A stretch of DNA of 64,000 nucleotides from Dyella jiangningensis (GCA_000632805.1 CP007444.1:3398772-3462771); one strand, 5' to 3'. Shown: positions 1 to 10,567, counted from the stretch's first letter. Made by a program: numbers and translations. The notes: generated from the letters alone by a model not told the origin.

Positions 1-509
1 AGGCTGGCAGAGCGGGGCGCCGCCACCAGAGCGCTGCCCAAGCCACCGCTGCGCACATAGGGCGTGGACACGAACGCGGCGGTCAGTACGGCGCGACCCA
101 GCAACGGCGTGAGCCACAGCGCGACGCCCGGATGCGGCAGGCTCGCGAGCGCGGCGAACTTCAGCAGCAACACGAGCACGACCGCCGCCACGCCCATCGG
201 GCCGCTGCGCGGCTCTTTCATGATGGCCAACGTGCGTTCGCGATCGCCCAGACCGCCCACCCAGGCGTCCGCGCTGTCGGCAAGACCATCCAGGTGAAGC
301 GCGCCGGTGAGCGCGACCCACGCCAGCAACAGCAGCGCCGAAGCCAGCAAAGGCGGCGCGGCAGCGAGCACCCAGCCGAACGCCCACAACAGCGCGCCGA
401 TCAGCCATCCCACGACGGGATACCAGGCGAGCTGCGTCCGCGTGCTCATGCCATCAAACACGCCTGCCGGTACCGGCAGGCGGGTAAGAAAGCCGATGGC
501 GGCAAGCAA
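1..509 (-). CDS. cobS: Adenosylcobinamide-GDP ribazoletransferase (cobalamin synthase), 3' end cut by window
   Basis: CobS joins adenosylcobinamide-GDP to alpha-ribazole (or its phosphate) in the inner membrane, the last joining step of cobalamin assembly. The minus-strand frame begins with the family's N-terminal motif GFLTRLPVP, followed by hydrophobic segments and the conserved stretch GALHLDGLADSADAW, whose acidic residues bind metal. The frame stays open to base 1, so the C-terminus lies outside the window. No ATG fits this frame upstream of the motif; a TTG at 509 is the best start I see, so the exact start is uncertain. It lies about 20 bases after cobC and is the last visible gene of the cobalamin operon. 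Confidence 0.88.
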   Translation of the reverse strand, partial: MLAAIGFLTRLPVPAGVFDGMSTRTQLAWYPVVGWLIGALLWAFGWVLAAAPPLLASALLLLAWVALTGALHLDGLADSADAWVGGLGDRERTLAIMKEPRSGPMGVAAVVLVLLLKFAALASLPHPGVALWLTPLLGRAVLTAAFVSTPYVRSGGLGSALVAAPRSAS

Positions 510-528
510 GGCGCGAATAGGGGACCGC

Positions 529-1095
529 CTATGCGACTGACGAGGACGCCCATTCGAGCGTATGCAGCGAAGCGTGTGGCACCTCGATGCCGGCCATGTC
601 GGCGAAGTCACGGCCTTCCGCTTCGCATCGCAACAGGCGGATCGCGCCGCCGTGAGTCATCACGAGCACGCGCTGCGATGTCGCCTGCACCGCAATATCG
701 TCCAATGCCGCGCACAGGCGCTGGCGGAATGCGGCAAACGTTTCGGCTCGCGGCGGAGGATGGGACACGGGGTCGGCCCAGAAGCGCGCCAGGGCATCGC
801 CCTGCTCCTTTGCCAGAGTCTCGATGGGTACACCCTGCCAATCGCCGAAGTGGTACTCAGCAAGCCGCGGGTCCACGCGCAACGGCACGCGACGGGCTGC
901 CGCCAGCTCGCTGGCAAACTCCGAACATCGGCGCAACGGCGAGGTGACGATGGCATCCCACACACGCCCGAAGATCGCCGCGCGCAGCTGGGTCCAGCCC
1001 AGCGGACTCAGCGCGTCATCCAGTTGCCCGCGATAGCTGCGCTCTCCGGTGTCCCCGTGGCGCAACAAGTCGATACCCGCGTGCTTGCCGATCAT
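529..1095 (-). CDS. cobC: Alpha-ribazole-5'-phosphate phosphatase (histidine phosphatase family)
   Basis: This 188-residue protein belongs to the phosphoglycerate-mutase-like histidine phosphatases. The phosphate-accepting histidine is in LLRHGDTG near residue 12, and the second catalytic histidine is in VMTHGGAIR near residue 146. In cobalamin synthesis CobC removes the 5'-phosphate from alpha-ribazole phosphate or from adenosylcobalamin phosphate. The family alone would fit several phosphatases; the assignment rests on position between cobT (4-base ATGA overlap) and cobS. Confidence 0.88.
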   Translation of the reverse strand: MIGKHAGIDLLRHGDTGERSYRGQLDDALSPLGWTQLRAAIFGRVWDAIVTSPLRRCSEFASELAAARRVPLRVDPRLAEYHFGDWQGVPIETLAKEQGDALARFWADPVSHPPPRAETFAAFRQRLCAALDDIAVQATSQRVLVMTHGGAIRLLRCEAEGRDFADMAGIEVPHASLHTLEWASSSVA

Positions 1096-2138
1096 GCGCC
1101 GCTCACTCCCGCTTGCGCGAAGGTCGCCATGCGCGAATGGAGTTCGCAGGCCAGGCGCATCAGCGGCACCGCGGCGGCCGCTCCACTGGCTTCACCCAAG
1201 CGAAGGCCGAGATCGAGCAGAGGGTCCGCTTCGAGCGCAGCGAGGAGCCGCGCGTGTCCGCGTTCGCGCGAACGGTGCGCAAAGAACATCCACTCGCGGC
1301 AGCCAGGGTTGATGCGCACGGCCGCGAGGGCCGCCGCCGTGGTGATGAAGCCATCAACCAGCACGGGCAGGCCTTGCTGCGCGGCGGCAATGTAGGCGCC
1401 GCAGAGGGCCGCGATCTCGAAGCCACCCACGCGCGACAGCCATGCCAGCGCATCGTTATCGACCGGATACTGCGCCAGCGCGCGCTCGATCACCGCCGCC
1501 TTGTGCTGCACACCCGCCGCATCCAGGCCGGTACCTGCGCCGGCAAGCAATACAGGCGACTCATCGAGCAGAGCACACGCCAGTGCCGCCGCGGACGTGG
1601 TGTTGGCAATACCCATTTCGCCGCCGATGAAAAGCTTGGCGCCCGCCGCCTGCGCAGACGCCACGCTTTCGGCACCGGTGAGCAGCGCGCGTTCGAGCTG
1701 CACGGCGCTCATGGCCGGCCGCTCGCAGAAATTGTGGGTTTGCGGCGCGATGATCGCCCGTCGCACTTGGGGCCATTCACCAGGATCGTTCACCGTCCCC
1801 AGGTTTACCACTTCGAGCATCGCGCCCAGTGCACGCGCGAGCACGCTGATGGCGGCGCCGCCATTGGCGAAGTTGCGCACCATCTCGCCGGTCACGACCT
1901 GCGGAAAGGCCGACACGCCCTCGGCCGCGACGCCATGATCGGCCGCGAAAACCGTGATCCACACCTGTTGCATCGATGGCAAGGTTGCATGTTGCAAACC
2001 TGCCAGCCGCACAGCCAGCGTCTCCAGGGTGCCCAGTGAACCGGGTGGTTTGGTCAGCTGCGTCTGATGCTCGCGCGCACGCTGCCTGCTTTCCTCGTCA
2101 ATGGCAAAACACGGTTCAACCAGCCAATCACGGCTCAT
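1092..2138 (-). CDS. cobT: Nicotinate-nucleotide--dimethylbenzimidazole phosphoribosyltransferase
   Basis: CobT transfers the phosphoribosyl group of nicotinate mononucleotide to dimethylbenzimidazole, giving alpha-ribazole phosphate, the activated lower ligand. The 348-residue length is normal for the family. Visible hallmarks are the N-terminal [17 protein letters not shown], the glycine-rich [14 protein letters not shown], and the C-terminal [12 protein letters not shown] containing the catalytic-base glutamate known in CobT. It overlaps both cobU and cobC by 4 bases, indicating translational coupling. No bluB for ligand synthesis is in the window, so the ligand must be made elsewhere or scavenged. 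Confidence 0.96.
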   Translation of the reverse strand: MSRDWLVEPCFAIDEESRQRAREHQTQLTKPPGSLGTLETLAVRLAGLQHATLPSMQQVWITVFAADHGVAAEGVSAFPQVVTGEMVRNFANGGAAISVLARALGAMLEVVNLGTVNDPGEWPQVRRAIIAPQTHNFCERPAMSAVQLERALLTGAESVASAQAAGAKLFIGGEMGIANTTSAAALACALLDESPVLLAGAGTGLDAAGVQHKAAVIERALAQYPVDNDALAWLSRVGGFEIAALCGAYIAAAQQGLPVLVDGFITTAAALAAVRINPGCREWMFFAHRSRERGHARLLAALEADPLLDLGLRLGEASGAAAAVPLMRLACELHSRMATFAQAGVSGA

Positions 2139-2656
2139 GCAAGGCTTCCTTTGATGGCCAGCGGCAACCCCGCCGCAACAAACAGCACCGTTTCACACTT
2201 GCCGGCAAGCGCCTGGTGCAAGCGCCCCGCTTCATCCACGAAGCGGCGCGTCAGTTCGCCCAGGGGCACCACGCCGAGCCCCACTTCATTGCTGACGAAC
2301 AGCACTTGGCCAGTGAGCGATGGCAGGACATCGAGCAACGCATTGCGCTCGCTCTCGAAGCGCAACCGGTCTTCATGACCGAGCAGATTGCTCAGCCACA
2401 AGGTGAGGCAATCCACCAGCACGCATCGTCCTGGACGTGCATGCATCTTCAACGCAGATGCTAGCGCCAACGGCTCCTCGACGATGTGCCACTGCCCGGG
2501 ACGGCGCGAGCGATGGTGCGCAATCCGCGCCGCCATTTCATCGTCGTGCGCCTGGGCAGTCGCGATGTAGACCACATCATGGCCGGACGCCATGGCCATC
2601 CGCTCCGCCAACGCGCTCTTGCCCGAGCGGGCGCCGCCGAGGATCAGCGTGCGCAT
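2135..2656 (-). CDS. cobU: Adenosylcobinamide kinase / adenosylcobinamide-phosphate guanylyltransferase
   Basis: This bifunctional enzyme phosphorylates adenosylcobinamide and then transfers GMP from GTP, making adenosylcobinamide-GDP for CobS. The start at 2656 gives [20 protein letters not shown], with the P-loop GGARSGKS at once, as in known CobU proteins; the frame stays open further upstream but that part lies inside cobQ. Other family marks are [14 protein letters not shown] and [20 protein letters not shown]. The predicted product is 173 residues, typical for the family. It overlaps the end of cobQ by 13 bases and the start of cobT by 4. Confidence 0.95.
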   Translation of the reverse strand: MRTLILGGARSGKSALAERMAMASGHDVVYIATAQAHDDEMAARIAHHRSRRPGQWHIVEEPLALASALKMHARPGRCVLVDCLTLWLSNLLGHEDRLRFESERNALLDVLPSLTGQVLFVSNEVGLGVVPLGELTRRFVDEAGRLHQALAGKCETVLFVAAGLPLAIKGSLA

Positions 2657-4125
2657 GCGTGCGCTCCGCGTATCGCAAGCATGCGCCACAAGGCCGTGGT
2701 ATCGAGATGTGCTTCCACGGCGTCGGCGAGCCGGTCGATGGCAGCTTCGCGCTGGGCACGCACGTCGATGGCGACGGCTTCGCGCAAGCCTGCCCAATCG
2801 AGCAGCGCGGAGAGTGCGGCGGGATGATCGAACAAGCCGTGCACGTAAGTGCCGAGGATCTGGCCGTCGGCCGTGACGGCCCCGTCAGGTCGCCCGCCAT
2901 CCAGCAGGCTGGACGGCTTATTCAATGCGGGGCCTTCGCTTACGCCGCAATGGATTTCATAGCCCGTCATCCGCGCATCTCCCAGGAGCAGCTTCCCCTC
3001 CACGCTACGCATTGCCTTATGCGCGTCGAGCGTGGTCTCCATGTCCAGCCACCCCAGTCCTTCGCTCGAGCCTGGTTCGCCCTCGATGCCGTAGGGATCA
3101 TGCACGAACCGCCCCAACATCTGGAAGCCACCGCAGATGCCGATCACTTTGCCGCCATAGCGCAAATGCCGGGCGATGGCTTCCGTCCAGCCCTGCTCCC
3201 GCAGCCAGGCCAGATCCGCCCGCGTGGACTTGGAACCAGGCAGCACGATCAGGTCACACGCAGGAAATACCTCACCGGGCCCGATGAAACGGCAATCGAC
3301 CTCCGGATGCGCACGCAGCGCATCGAAGTCGTTATGGTTGCTGATCCGTGGCAACGCCGGCACCGCCACGCGCAAGCGCGCTTGCATCTTGCAAACGGAC
3401 TCGCGTGGCAGCGCATCTTCCGCCTCCAACTGCAGGCCATGCAGGTACGGCAGCACGCCCAGCACCGGCTTGCCGGTCTCGCGTTCGAGCCAGTCCAGCC
3501 CGGACTGGAGCAGCGAGATATCACCGCGGAAACGGTTGATGACAAAACCCGCTACGCGCGCCCGCTCGCTTTCCGACAGCAGCGCCAGCGTGCCGACCAG
3601 ATGCGCGAAGACACCGCCACGATCGATGTCCGCCACGAGCAGCACCGGGCAGTCCACGGCCTCCGCATAACCCATGTTGGCAATATCCCGGTCACGCAGG
3701 TTGATTTCCGCCGGACTGCCTGCGCCTTCCACGATGATCGCCTCGTATTGCACCGCGAGGCGACCATGCGAAGCGAGTACGGCGTCCATCGCGACGCGCT
3801 TGTAGTCGTGGTAATGGCGCGCATCCATGTTGCCGATGGCGTGGCCATGCACGATGACCTGCGCGCCGACATCGCTATTGGGCTTGAGCAGCACCGGATT
3901 GAAATCCGTGTGCGGCATCAGGCCGGCCGCCTGCGCCTGCACCGCCTGCGCGCGGCCGATCTCGCCTCCATCCATGGTCACCGCCGCATTGAGCGCCATG
4001 TTCTGCGGCTTGAACGGCGCGACGGCCACGCCATGCCGATGCAGCCAGCGACACAACGCCGTCACCAGCGTGCTCTTGCCTGCATCGGACGTGCAGCCTT
4101 GAACCATCAACACCCGTGCGCTCAT
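2644..4125 (-). CDS. cobQ: Cobyric acid synthase (glutamine-hydrolysing)
   Basis: CobQ (CbiP) amidates side chains b, d, e and g of adenosylcobyrinic acid a,c-diamide using glutamine and ATP. The 493-residue product has an N-terminal dethiobiotin-synthetase-like ATP domain ([14 protein letters not shown], then [22 protein letters not shown]) and a C-terminal class I glutamine amidotransferase domain with the nucleophile cysteine in [10 protein letters not shown] and a catalytic histidine in YVHGLFDHP. It sits between the decarboxylase gene (4-base overlap) and cobU. CobQ acts whether the ring is made de novo or incomplete corrinoids are salvaged. Confidence 0.97.
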   Translation of the reverse strand: MSARVLMVQGCTSDAGKSTLVTALCRWLHRHGVAVAPFKPQNMALNAAVTMDGGEIGRAQAVQAQAAGLMPHTDFNPVLLKPNSDVGAQVIVHGHAIGNMDARHYHDYKRVAMDAVLASHGRLAVQYEAIIVEGAGSPAEINLRDRDIANMGYAEAVDCPVLLVADIDRGGVFAHLVGTLALLSESERARVAGFVINRFRGDISLLQSGLDWLERETGKPVLGVLPYLHGLQLEAEDALPRESVCKMQARLRVAVPALPRISNHNDFDALRAHPEVDCRFIGPGEVFPACDLIVLPGSKSTRADLAWLREQGWTEAIARHLRYGGKVIGICGGFQMLGRFVHDPYGIEGEPGSSEGLGWLDMETTLDAHKAMRSVEGKLLLGDARMTGYEIHCGVSEGPALNKPSSLLDGGRPDGAVTADGQILGTYVHGLFDHPAALSALLDWAGLREAVAIDVRAQREAAIDRLADAVEAHLDTTALWRMLAIRGAHACAR

Positions 4126-5117
4126 CGCAACGTCTCCAAGGCAAGGCTGGCCAACGCGGCATCGAGCCTGGCGAAGGCGCCATCGTCACCCGGCAGGCCG
4201 AAACGCAGGCTGGCCGGCATGCTGAAGCACCGAGTCAGGATGCCCTGCCTTGCCAGCGCGACGTGCACGGCCTCGGCGCGCTCGTCACACCACCACTGAA
4301 AGAACGCGCAGCCAGCCGTCGGCACGAGACCGTGGGTTTCCAGCAGCCGCGCGAGGCGTCTACTGCAGGCATGCAGACGCTCCCGCGCCATGACGTGCCA
4401 AGCCTGATCGGCCAGTGCATGCCTCAGGACGTAACGGCTTGGGCCGCCTACCGCCCATGGGCCGAGCCGTTCGCGCAGCGCAGCGAGCAGTGCGGGAGAT
4501 GCAGCGACGAAGCCCGCACGCGCACCCGCCAGACCGAAGAATTTGCCGGCAGAACGCAACACGACCAAGCCCTCCATAGACGATGCCGCGCACAGGCTTT
4601 CCGACGGCGTGGCATCCATGAAGGCCTCGTCCACGACCAGCCAGCCGCCGCGTGCCGCGAGCTGCTCATGGCAGGCAAGCAGGTCGGCCCGATCGAAGCT
4701 CTCCCCACCGGGATTGTTTGGATGAATCAACACGACCACGTCGAAGCGACCGGCGTCCGCCAGCAATGCCTGCGCCGGCAACTCCTCGACCTGATGGCCC
4801 TCGCGTCGCCATGCATGCGCATGTTCGTTGTAGCCGGGCGCAATTACGCCGACCCGCGATGCCTCGCGCAACAGCGGCAGTGCCTGTATCGCCGCCTGCG
4901 AACCGGCAACGGGCAGCACGCGTGGCGCGCCGTAATAGGTGCAGGCCACCTCATCGAGGCCGTCATTGTCTTCCGGCAATCGCATCCACTCCGCAGTCGG
5001 CACCGCTGGAACAGGCCATGCGAACGGACTGACGCCGGTCGAAAGATCGAGCCAGGTTTCCTCGGGTATGCCGTAGCGAAGCGCCGCATGCCGCAGCCGT
5101 CCGCCATGCTCAAGCAT
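4122..5117 (-). CDS. cobD: L-threonine-O-3-phosphate decarboxylase (class I/II aminotransferase fold)
   Basis: This PLP enzyme converts threonine phosphate to aminopropanol phosphate, which links the corrin ring to the nucleotide loop. It is named CobD in Salmonella and CobC in Pseudomonas. The aminotransferase fold shows in HPNNPGGE, in VVDEAFMD, and in [16 protein letters not shown] with the PLP lysine. The start [16 protein letters not shown] at 5117 matches family N-termini and overlaps the end of cbiB by 8 bases; the open frame upstream is inside cbiB. The predicted length is 331 residues. Confidence 0.93.
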   Translation of the reverse strand: MLEHGGRLRHAALRYGIPEETWLDLSTGVSPFAWPVPAVPTAEWMRLPEDNDGLDEVACTYYGAPRVLPVAGSQAAIQALPLLREASRVGVIAPGYNEHAHAWRREGHQVEELPAQALLADAGRFDVVVLIHPNNPGGESFDRADLLACHEQLAARGGWLVVDEAFMDATPSESLCAASSMEGLVVLRSAGKFFGLAGARAGFVAASPALLAALRERLGPWAVGGPSRYVLRHALADQAWHVMARERLHACSRRLARLLETHGLVPTAGCAFFQWWCDERAEAVHVALARQGILTRCFSMPASLRFGLPGDDGAFARLDAALASLALETLR

Positions 5118-6027
5118 GCAGGCCTCCCGACCACGCCCAGCTGATCGCGGCCATGCCAAGCACCCAAACAACCACGCTGCGCCTTACCAGGCGAAGTGCC
5201 CGCACGATGGTATCGGCGTCCGGCACATCGCCCTCGCCAAGGACGGGACGCGACTCCCACGAACCGTCGTATGGAGCCGCGCCGCCCAGCCTCACACGCA
5301 ACGCCCCGGCGCCTGCGGCCATGACCGGGCCGGCATTGGGGCTATCCCATGCGGGCGCCTGATTGCGCCAGCAGCGCCATGCACGCGACGCATCGCCAGC
5401 GAGCATGTACGCCAGCGCCGTCAGTCGCGCGGGCAGAAAGTTGAGAACGTCGTCCGCGCGCGCAGCCATCCAGCCGAACCGTTCGTAGCGCGCCGTGCGA
5501 TAGCCCCACATCGCATCGAGGGTATTGGCCAGACGGTACAGCACGGCCCCCGGCGCCCCCAGCAGGGCAAACCAGAACAGTGCGCCGAACACGGCGTCGT
5601 TGCCATTCTCCAGCACCGACTCGCTTGCCGCCGCAGCGACTTGCGACGCGTCGAGTGCATCGGTATCGCGGCTTACCATGCGGCTGACAGCGGCGCGCGC
5701 CGCATGAAGATCACCCGCGCGCAGCGCACGCGCCACCGGTGTCGCGTGCTCGCTCAGGCTGCGCAGGCCGATCGCCAGATAAAGCACGACGACGTCGAGG
5801 GCGAAGCGCAGCCATGGCGGCGCCAGGGTGCCCAAGCATACGACCGACACGATCGGCAACACGGCCACGCACCAGCCGAACACGCCGGCCCAACGGCGAT
5901 CGCCATAGAGTCGCGATTCGATCGCCTGAGCCAGACGTCCAAACGCCACCAAAGGGTGATGGCGTCGCGGCTCGCCGAGCCATGCGTCCAACACCAGTGC
6001 GGTCACCATGGCCAGCGCCAGGCTCAC
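5110..6027 (-). CDS. cbiB: Adenosylcobinamide-phosphate synthase
   Basis: CbiB (CobD in Pseudomonas naming) is an inner-membrane enzyme attaching aminopropanol or its phosphate to cobyric acid. The 305-residue product is strongly hydrophobic and has family marks near its start ([20 protein letters not shown]), the central [34 protein letters not shown], seen here at residues about 120-155, and the downstream [19 protein letters not shown]. It lies between cobB (4-base ATGA overlap) and the threonine-phosphate decarboxylase gene that supplies its substrate. Confidence 0.96.
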   Translation of the reverse strand: MSLALAMVTALVLDAWLGEPRRHHPLVAFGRLAQAIESRLYGDRRWAGVFGWCVAVLPIVSVVCLGTLAPPWLRFALDVVVLYLAIGLRSLSEHATPVARALRAGDLHAARAAVSRMVSRDTDALDASQVAAAASESVLENGNDAVFGALFWFALLGAPGAVLYRLANTLDAMWGYRTARYERFGWMAARADDVLNFLPARLTALAYMLAGDASRAWRCWRNQAPAWDSPNAGPVMAAGAGALRVRLGGAAPYDGSWESRPVLGEGDVPDADTIVRALRLVRRSVVVWVLGMAAISWAWSGGLHA

Positions 6028-7322
6028 GGGAGAAACAGGCCGATCGCCGCGGCGACATTGGACGGAAAGTACAGATGCATGAAGCTCGCCGTCATGCGTC
6101 GGTGGCGATACACACCTTCGCTGCTGGGGCCACCATCCGGATTGACCGCCAGTACCAGCGGTGCCGCCTGGATATTCGCGTGGGCGTAATGAAAGGTATG
6201 CCCGCGCAACTCGCCTTCGGGCAGCGCAGCGACCTGCATGCCAAGGCCACCGAGCTTCTTCTGCATCGCGGCGCGGCCGGGCAGCAGGCCAGCCATTGCA
6301 AACGCCTCACCTTCCGTGTTGCTGAGTGAGTCCAGCGCGTAGAGCATGCCACCGCACTCGGCAAGCAACGGCCGGCCGGCTTCCACGTGCGCGTGCAGCT
6401 CGCGTTTCAACTGTTCGTTTCGCGACAAGGCTGGCAGATGCAATTCGGGATACCCGCCAGGCAACCACACGGCATCGCAGTCTGGCAGGCCATCGCCAGC
6501 CAGAGGCGAAAAGAAACGGAGCTCGGCACCGGCTTCGCGCAAGACATCGAGATTGGCCGGGTACAGGAAGCAGAACGCCGCATCGTGCGCGACGGCGATG
6601 CGCCTTCCACGCAAGCCACTCGGCACGGCGATGGACGGGGAAGGCGGAAAGGCCACCGGTGATGGCAACGCGTCCGACGCATGGAGCGCCCACGCATCGG
6701 CGAGCGCATCGAGTCGCGCATCGATGTCATCCAATTCACCCGCAGACACCAACCCAAGGTGACGTTCCGGCAACGCCATCGCAGCATCGCGTGGCAAGGC
6801 GCCGAGCCAGCGTAACTCGCCGGGTACGCTGCCGGCCAGCAACTGCGCATGATAGGCACTGCCGACGCGGTTGGCCGCCACGCCAAACATGTTGAGCCCC
6901 TCGCGATAGCGGGCAAGCCCCAGAGCCAGCGCGCCGAAGGTCTGCGCCATGGCCGAGCCGTCGATCACCGCCAGCACGGGCAGACCGAAGCGTTGCGCGA
7001 GATCAGCGCTCGACAGACCGCCGTCGAACAGACCCATCACGCCTTCCAGCAGGATCAAGTCGGCCTCGCCCGCCGCCTCGTACAAACGGGTGCGCACATC
7101 CGCCTCGCCGTTCATCCACAGGTCCAGCTGATACACCGGCGCGCCGCTTGCACGCTCCAGCACCATCGGGTCGAGAAAGTCGGGCCCGGTCTTGAATACG
7201 CGCACGCGCCTGCCATGGCGCGTGTGCCAACGCGCAAGTGCAGCGGTGACCGACGTCTTGCCCTGCCCCGACGCGGGCGCGGACACCATGAGTGCGGGAC
7301 AGTGATGCGTTGCCTGAGTCAT
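6024..7322 (-). CDS. cobB: Cobyrinic acid a,c-diamide synthase
   Basis: CobB (CbiA) amidates the a and c side chains of cobyrinic or hydrogenobyrinic acid with glutamine and ATP. Near the N-terminus is the P-loop-like [16 protein letters not shown] followed by [18 protein letters not shown]. The C-terminal amidotransferase domain has the nucleophile cysteine in [14 protein letters not shown] and the terminal histidine region [17 protein letters not shown]. The start at 7322 ([19 protein letters not shown]) lies 4 bases after cobO and gives 432 residues, in the family range. The longer open frame runs into cobO and was not used. Confidence 0.95.
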   Translation of the reverse strand: MTQATHHCPALMVSAPASGQGKTSVTAALARWHTRHGRRVRVFKTGPDFLDPMVLERASGAPVYQLDLWMNGEADVRTRLYEAAGEADLILLEGVMGLFDGGLSSADLAQRFGLPVLAVIDGSAMAQTFGALALGLARYREGLNMFGVAANRVGSAYHAQLLAGSVPGELRWLGALPRDAAMALPERHLGLVSAGELDDIDARLDALADAWALHASDALPSPVAFPPSPSIAVPSGLRGRRIAVAHDAAFCFLYPANLDVLREAGAELRFFSPLAGDGLPDCDAVWLPGGYPELHLPALSRNEQLKRELHAHVEAGRPLLAECGGMLYALDSLSNTEGEAFAMAGLLPGRAAMQKKLGGLGMQVAALPEGELRGHTFHYAHANIQAAPLVLAVNPDGGPSSEGVYRHRRMTASFMHLYFPSNVAAAIGLFLP

Positions 7323-7326
7323 GTCG

Positions 7327-7956
7327 CTAGAGCTCGATACCTTTCTGTGCCTTGATGCCCGCCTGGAACGCATGCTTCACCACGCGCATCTCGGTCACCG
7401 TGTCGGCCAGCTCCACCAGTGCATCCGGAGCGCCGCGCCCGGTGATCACCACGTGCTGTTGCGGTGGACGCGCCTTGAGCGCTTCGCAGACCTGCGCGCT
7501 ATCGATATAGCCCTTCACCAGCGCGATGTTGAGCTCATCCAGCAGCACGAAGTCGTAGCGCGCGTCAGCGAGCATGGCGGCGGCGAGCTGCCAGGCCTTG
7601 CCGGCGGTGGCGATGTCGCGCGACTTGTCCTGCGTTTCCCAGGTATAGCCCTCGCCCATCACGTGATAGTCCAACTCGTCGGGAAAGCGCCGGAAGAACG
7701 CTTCCTCGCCGGTCGAGAAGCTGCCTTTGATGAACTGCACGACGCCGCAGTGGAAACCGTGCCCCAGTGAGCGCGCCAGCATGCCGAATCCTGACGAGCT
7801 CTTGCCCTTGCCGTTGCCGGTGTTCACCACCAGCACGCCACGTTCGATGGTGGCGCTGGCGATCTTGCGATCGACCAATGCCTTCTTGCGCTGCATGCGC
7901 TCGCGATGCCGTTCTTCTGCGGTCATCGCGTCGACGGGTTCCACGTCGTCGTTCAT
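7327..7956 (-). CDS. cobO: Cob(I)yrinic acid a,c-diamide adenosyltransferase
   Basis: This CobA/CobO/BtuR-type enzyme places the adenosyl group from ATP on the cobalt of reduced corrinoids. Marks are the inverted-order P-loop VNTGNGKGKSSSGFG, VVQFIKGSFSTGEEAFF and VLLDELNIALVKGY. The product is 209 residues from MNDDVEPVDAM at 7956; the open frame continues upstream into the preceding membrane-protein gene, which ends at 7959. In this riboswitch-controlled operon it adenosylates salvaged or newly made corrinoids before CobB and CobQ amidation and nucleotide-loop assembly. Confidence 0.95.
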   Translation of the reverse strand: MNDDVEPVDAMTAEERHRERMQRKKALVDRKIASATIERGVLVVNTGNGKGKSSSGFGMLARSLGHGFHCGVVQFIKGSFSTGEEAFFRRFPDELDYHVMGEGYTWETQDKSRDIATAGKAWQLAAAMLADARYDFVLLDELNIALVKGYIDSAQVCEALKARPPQQHVVITGRGAPDALVELADTVTEMRVVKHAFQAGIKAQKGIEL

Positions 7957-7958
7957 GC

Positions 7959-8540
7959 TCAGGCTTCCTGGTGGCGTGGCGCGTGCGAGTGTGCCGCAAG
8001 TCGCGCACACGCGGCGTGCACGACCAATGCGACCGCGATGTAGCTCATCGTGGTGCGCACGAACAGCGGCCCCCACTGCCACAGGCGGGCAAGGTACTGC
8101 GCGGCATTCGGATCAGGATAACGGCCACCCAACCAGTAGAACGAACCGTTGGAGATCGCGAACGACACCATGGCCGCCAGCAAGGCGACACCGAACGCAC
8201 CCGCCAGCGAACGGGGCTGTCCGGTGAGCTTCGGCGCATAGCCGCGCCCGGCATACCACAGCACGCCATAGGCCAGCGGCAGGAAGGCGTACGCCGCAGT
8301 GACACAGAAATCGCTGACACCGGCATAGGTGATCGATACCCAATCGAGCGCCACGGCCAGCAACAGCATCGCCACGAAGGCCCCATGGCGGCGCAGGTAG
8401 ACGCCGCCCAGGAAGAACACCGCCATCGACGCGTCCGGCAGGTGCAGCATGTCGCCGACATGCTTGAAGCGCGTAGCCATCATCACCAGCGCGAACAACA
8501 GTGCGAGCGCGGTGAAGCGTGGAGCGGCAAGCATCTTCAT
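7959..8540 (-). CDS. Small multi-pass membrane protein of the cobalamin operon (DUF6580-like, putative transport component)
   Basis: The 193-residue product has about five or six hydrophobic segments, with MATRFKHVGDMLHLPDASMAVFFLGGVYLRRHG near its N-terminus. From memory this resembles the DUF6580 putative transport family, which is similar in size to the substrate-binding S components of ECF transporters; I cannot check this. The start at 8540 follows the Shine-Dalgarno AGGAG by 8 bases. Its place between btuB and cobO suggests a role in corrinoid or cobalt passage across the inner membrane. No ATPase or BtuCD genes accompany it. Confidence 0.7.
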   Translation of the reverse strand: MKMLAAPRFTALALLFALVMMATRFKHVGDMLHLPDASMAVFFLGGVYLRRHGAFVAMLLLAVALDWVSITYAGVSDFCVTAAYAFLPLAYGVLWYAGRGYAPKLTGQPRSLAGAFGVALLAAMVSFAISNGSFYWLGGRYPDPNAAQYLARLWQWGPLFVRTTMSYIAVALVVHAACARLAAHSHAPRHQEA

Positions 8541-8560
8541 TTCTTTACTCCTACTCAGGG

Positions 8561-8590
8561 AAAAAGACGGGGCCGATCGCACCGGCCCCG
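8561..8590 (-). terminator. Hairpin terminator or attenuator after btuB
   Basis: On the minus strand, just after the btuB stop, a GGGGCCG/CGGCCCC stem with a 7-base loop is followed by GTCTTTTT. It lies between btuB and the next operon gene, so it probably lowers rather than abolishes expression of the downstream cobalamin genes relative to the receptor. Confidence 0.6.
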
Positions 8591-8598
8591 CACTTGGT

Positions 8599-10446
8599 TC
8601 ACGGAGCCGGCTGGTAGCGCAGCGTCAGCATGGTGTTGCGGCCTGGCTGGTTGTAGTACCAGGCGGTTTCGTAGCCCTTGCCGAAAGCGTTGTTGAGCGC
8701 GAGCTGCACCTTCAGGTCGCGCGTGAGCGCATAGGCCACGCGCAGATCGGTGATGGCATAGCCGCCGAGCGCATGGCGATTGGCCAGGTCGTCGTAGCGA
8801 CGCCCCGATACATACCAGCTGCCACCGAAAGTGAGATCGCCGAAACCGCGATCGACATCGACGCGAGCCATCTGGCGGGCTCGCCGCGGCAATAGATTCC
8901 CGTCGTAGTTCGTCGACTTGTCGCGTGGATCCAGCCAGGTGGCTGTCGTTGTCACCAGCCAGTCCCCTACGCGTCCGCTCACTACGCCTTCGGCGCCACG
9001 GATGCGCGCCTTCTCGACATTGCCCGACAAGCCGATCGAGGCGTCATAGGTGATCAGGTCGCTGACGTTGTTGCGGAACGCGTTGAGCGACCAGTAACCC
9101 CAACCGTAATTGCCGCGCAGGCCGAGTTCGATGTTCTGCGACTTCTCCGGCCGCAGGTCGGCGTTGCCGTAGCCCGGGTAGTACAGCTCGTTGAACGTCG
9201 GCGCCTTGAACGCTGTGCCGTAGCTGGCGGTGACGCGCAAGGTACTGGTGAAATCCCAACCCCACAACAGGCTGCCGGTGTTCTTGCCGCCGAACTGGCT
9301 GTTGTCGTCGCGACGCACACTCGCCTGCACCGACTGGCGACCGAAGGTTTGCTGCCACTGCGCGAACAGGCCGCGGTTGATGCGGCTGTCCACGGCGTAA
9401 GCCGTGCTGCTGTCCACCTCGTCACGCTGCCAGTCGAAGCCGCCGGTCAGCAGGCCGCTCCATGCACCCATGTCCGCCTGCAGCGAACCAACATCGCGAT
9501 GCGTGTCGAAGCGGTCGGTGTACATGCCATGCAGGAAGTCCTTGCTGAAATCGCCGCTGGTGCCGGCACTCACCGTTACGGTCACGTCCTTGGTGGGCCG
9601 GTAGTGCACGCGGCCGCCCACCACCTGCGTCGCGCTCTCGTCGGAATCGCTGTAGTTGCCGTCATACCAGTTGTGGCCTTCGCTGCGAAACAGGCGTGCA
9701 TCGGCGTCCCACTGTTCGCTGAAGCGATAGCCGGCCTGCAGGGTCACAGCGGTATTGCGGTAGCCGTCCTTGTCCGGCTGATCGGCAAAACAGGCGGCAC
9801 CGGCTTCCGCCGCGCCGACACGGCAGGCGTTGATGCCGCGCGTCTGATCGTGCGACGCCTCCAATGCATACCAGCCATCTCCGACCTTGCCGCCGAGACC
9901 GGCCGAACCGGCGAGATGGCTGTAGCTGCCCACTCCGAGGGTAAAGCTGGGCACGAAGGCGCCCTCCGGACGACGGGTGAAGATCTGGATCACGCCACCG
10001 ATCGCCTCCGAGCCATACAGGCTGGAGAACGGACCACGCACGATCTCGATGCGTTCGATCTGCTCGACCGGGATGTCCTGCAGCGCGGCATTGCCCAGCG
10101 TGGCCGAGCCGATCTTGATGCCATCGACGAGCACCAGCACGTGGTCGGATTCGGTGCCGCGCAGGAACGCACTGGTCGCCTTGCCCAGGCCGCCGTTGTT
10201 GGACAGCGCCATGCCCGGCGTGCCACGCAGCAGGTCCGCCAACGACGCCGGCTGCAGCCGCTCGATGTCGCTGCGATCGATCACCGTGACCGCGGAAAGC
10301 GTCTGGTCCTGCGTCTGCGACGTGCGCGTCGCCGTCACGACGACACCGTTGAGATCCGCCGCCTCGTCGGCGAACGCAGGGGAAAGAACAACCAGGAGTG
10401 CCGTCGCCAGGATGGAACGACGGACCCATATCGGATGGATGGCCAA
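8599..10446 (-). CDS. btuB: TonB-dependent vitamin B12 receptor
   Basis: BtuB imports cobalamin and other corrinoids across the outer membrane using TonB energy. The product (about 615 residues) has a signal peptide ending near SPAFA, a TonB-box region GVVVTAT, a plug domain (LADLLRGTPGMALSNNGG, LVLVDGIKIGSATLG, IVRGPFSSLYGSEAIGGVI) and a 22-strand-type barrel ending MLTLRYQPAP. No ATG fits the start. A TTG at 10446 has GAGGAG 7 bases upstream, while the TTG at 10461 overlaps that site, so 10446 is preferred. It directly follows a cobalamin riboswitch, which supports the substrate. Confidence 0.93.
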   Translation of the reverse strand: MAIHPIWVRRSILATALLVVLSPAFADEAADLNGVVVTATRTSQTQDQTLSAVTVIDRSDIERLQPASLADLLRGTPGMALSNNGGLGKATSAFLRGTESDHVLVLVDGIKIGSATLGNAALQDIPVEQIERIEIVRGPFSSLYGSEAIGGVIQIFTRRPEGAFVPSFTLGVGSYSHLAGSAGLGGKVGDGWYALEASHDQTRGINACRVGAAEAGAACFADQPDKDGYRNTAVTLQAGYRFSEQWDADARLFRSEGHNWYDGNYSDSDESATQVVGGRVHYRPTKDVTVTVSAGTSGDFSKDFLHGMYTDRFDTHRDVGSLQADMGAWSGLLTGGFDWQRDEVDSSTAYAVDSRINRGLFAQWQQTFGRQSVQASVRRDDNSQFGGKNTGSLLWGWDFTSTLRVTASYGTAFKAPTFNELYYPGYGNADLRPEKSQNIELGLRGNYGWGYWSLNAFRNNVSDLITYDASIGLSGNVEKARIRGAEGVVSGRVGDWLVTTTATWLDPRDKSTNYDGNLLPRRARQMARVDVDRGFGDLTFGGSWYVSGRRYDDLANRHALGGYAITDLRVAYALTRDLKVQLALNNAFGKGYETAWYYNQPGRNTMLTLRYQPAP

Positions 10447-10567
10447 AACAATGCTCCTCAACCGCGCCTGCCCGCGCGGAACGCAAGGGAAAAAGACAGG
10501 CGGAGGAGTGCGTGGCGGCCGTGCGAAGGCACGGCATCCATGACATGGCCCACCGCCTGTCTGGTCG

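Noticed and set aside
2437..4299. Plus-strand open frame of about 620 codons
   Set aside because: Antisense to cobQ and the end of cobU, both well supported by motifs.
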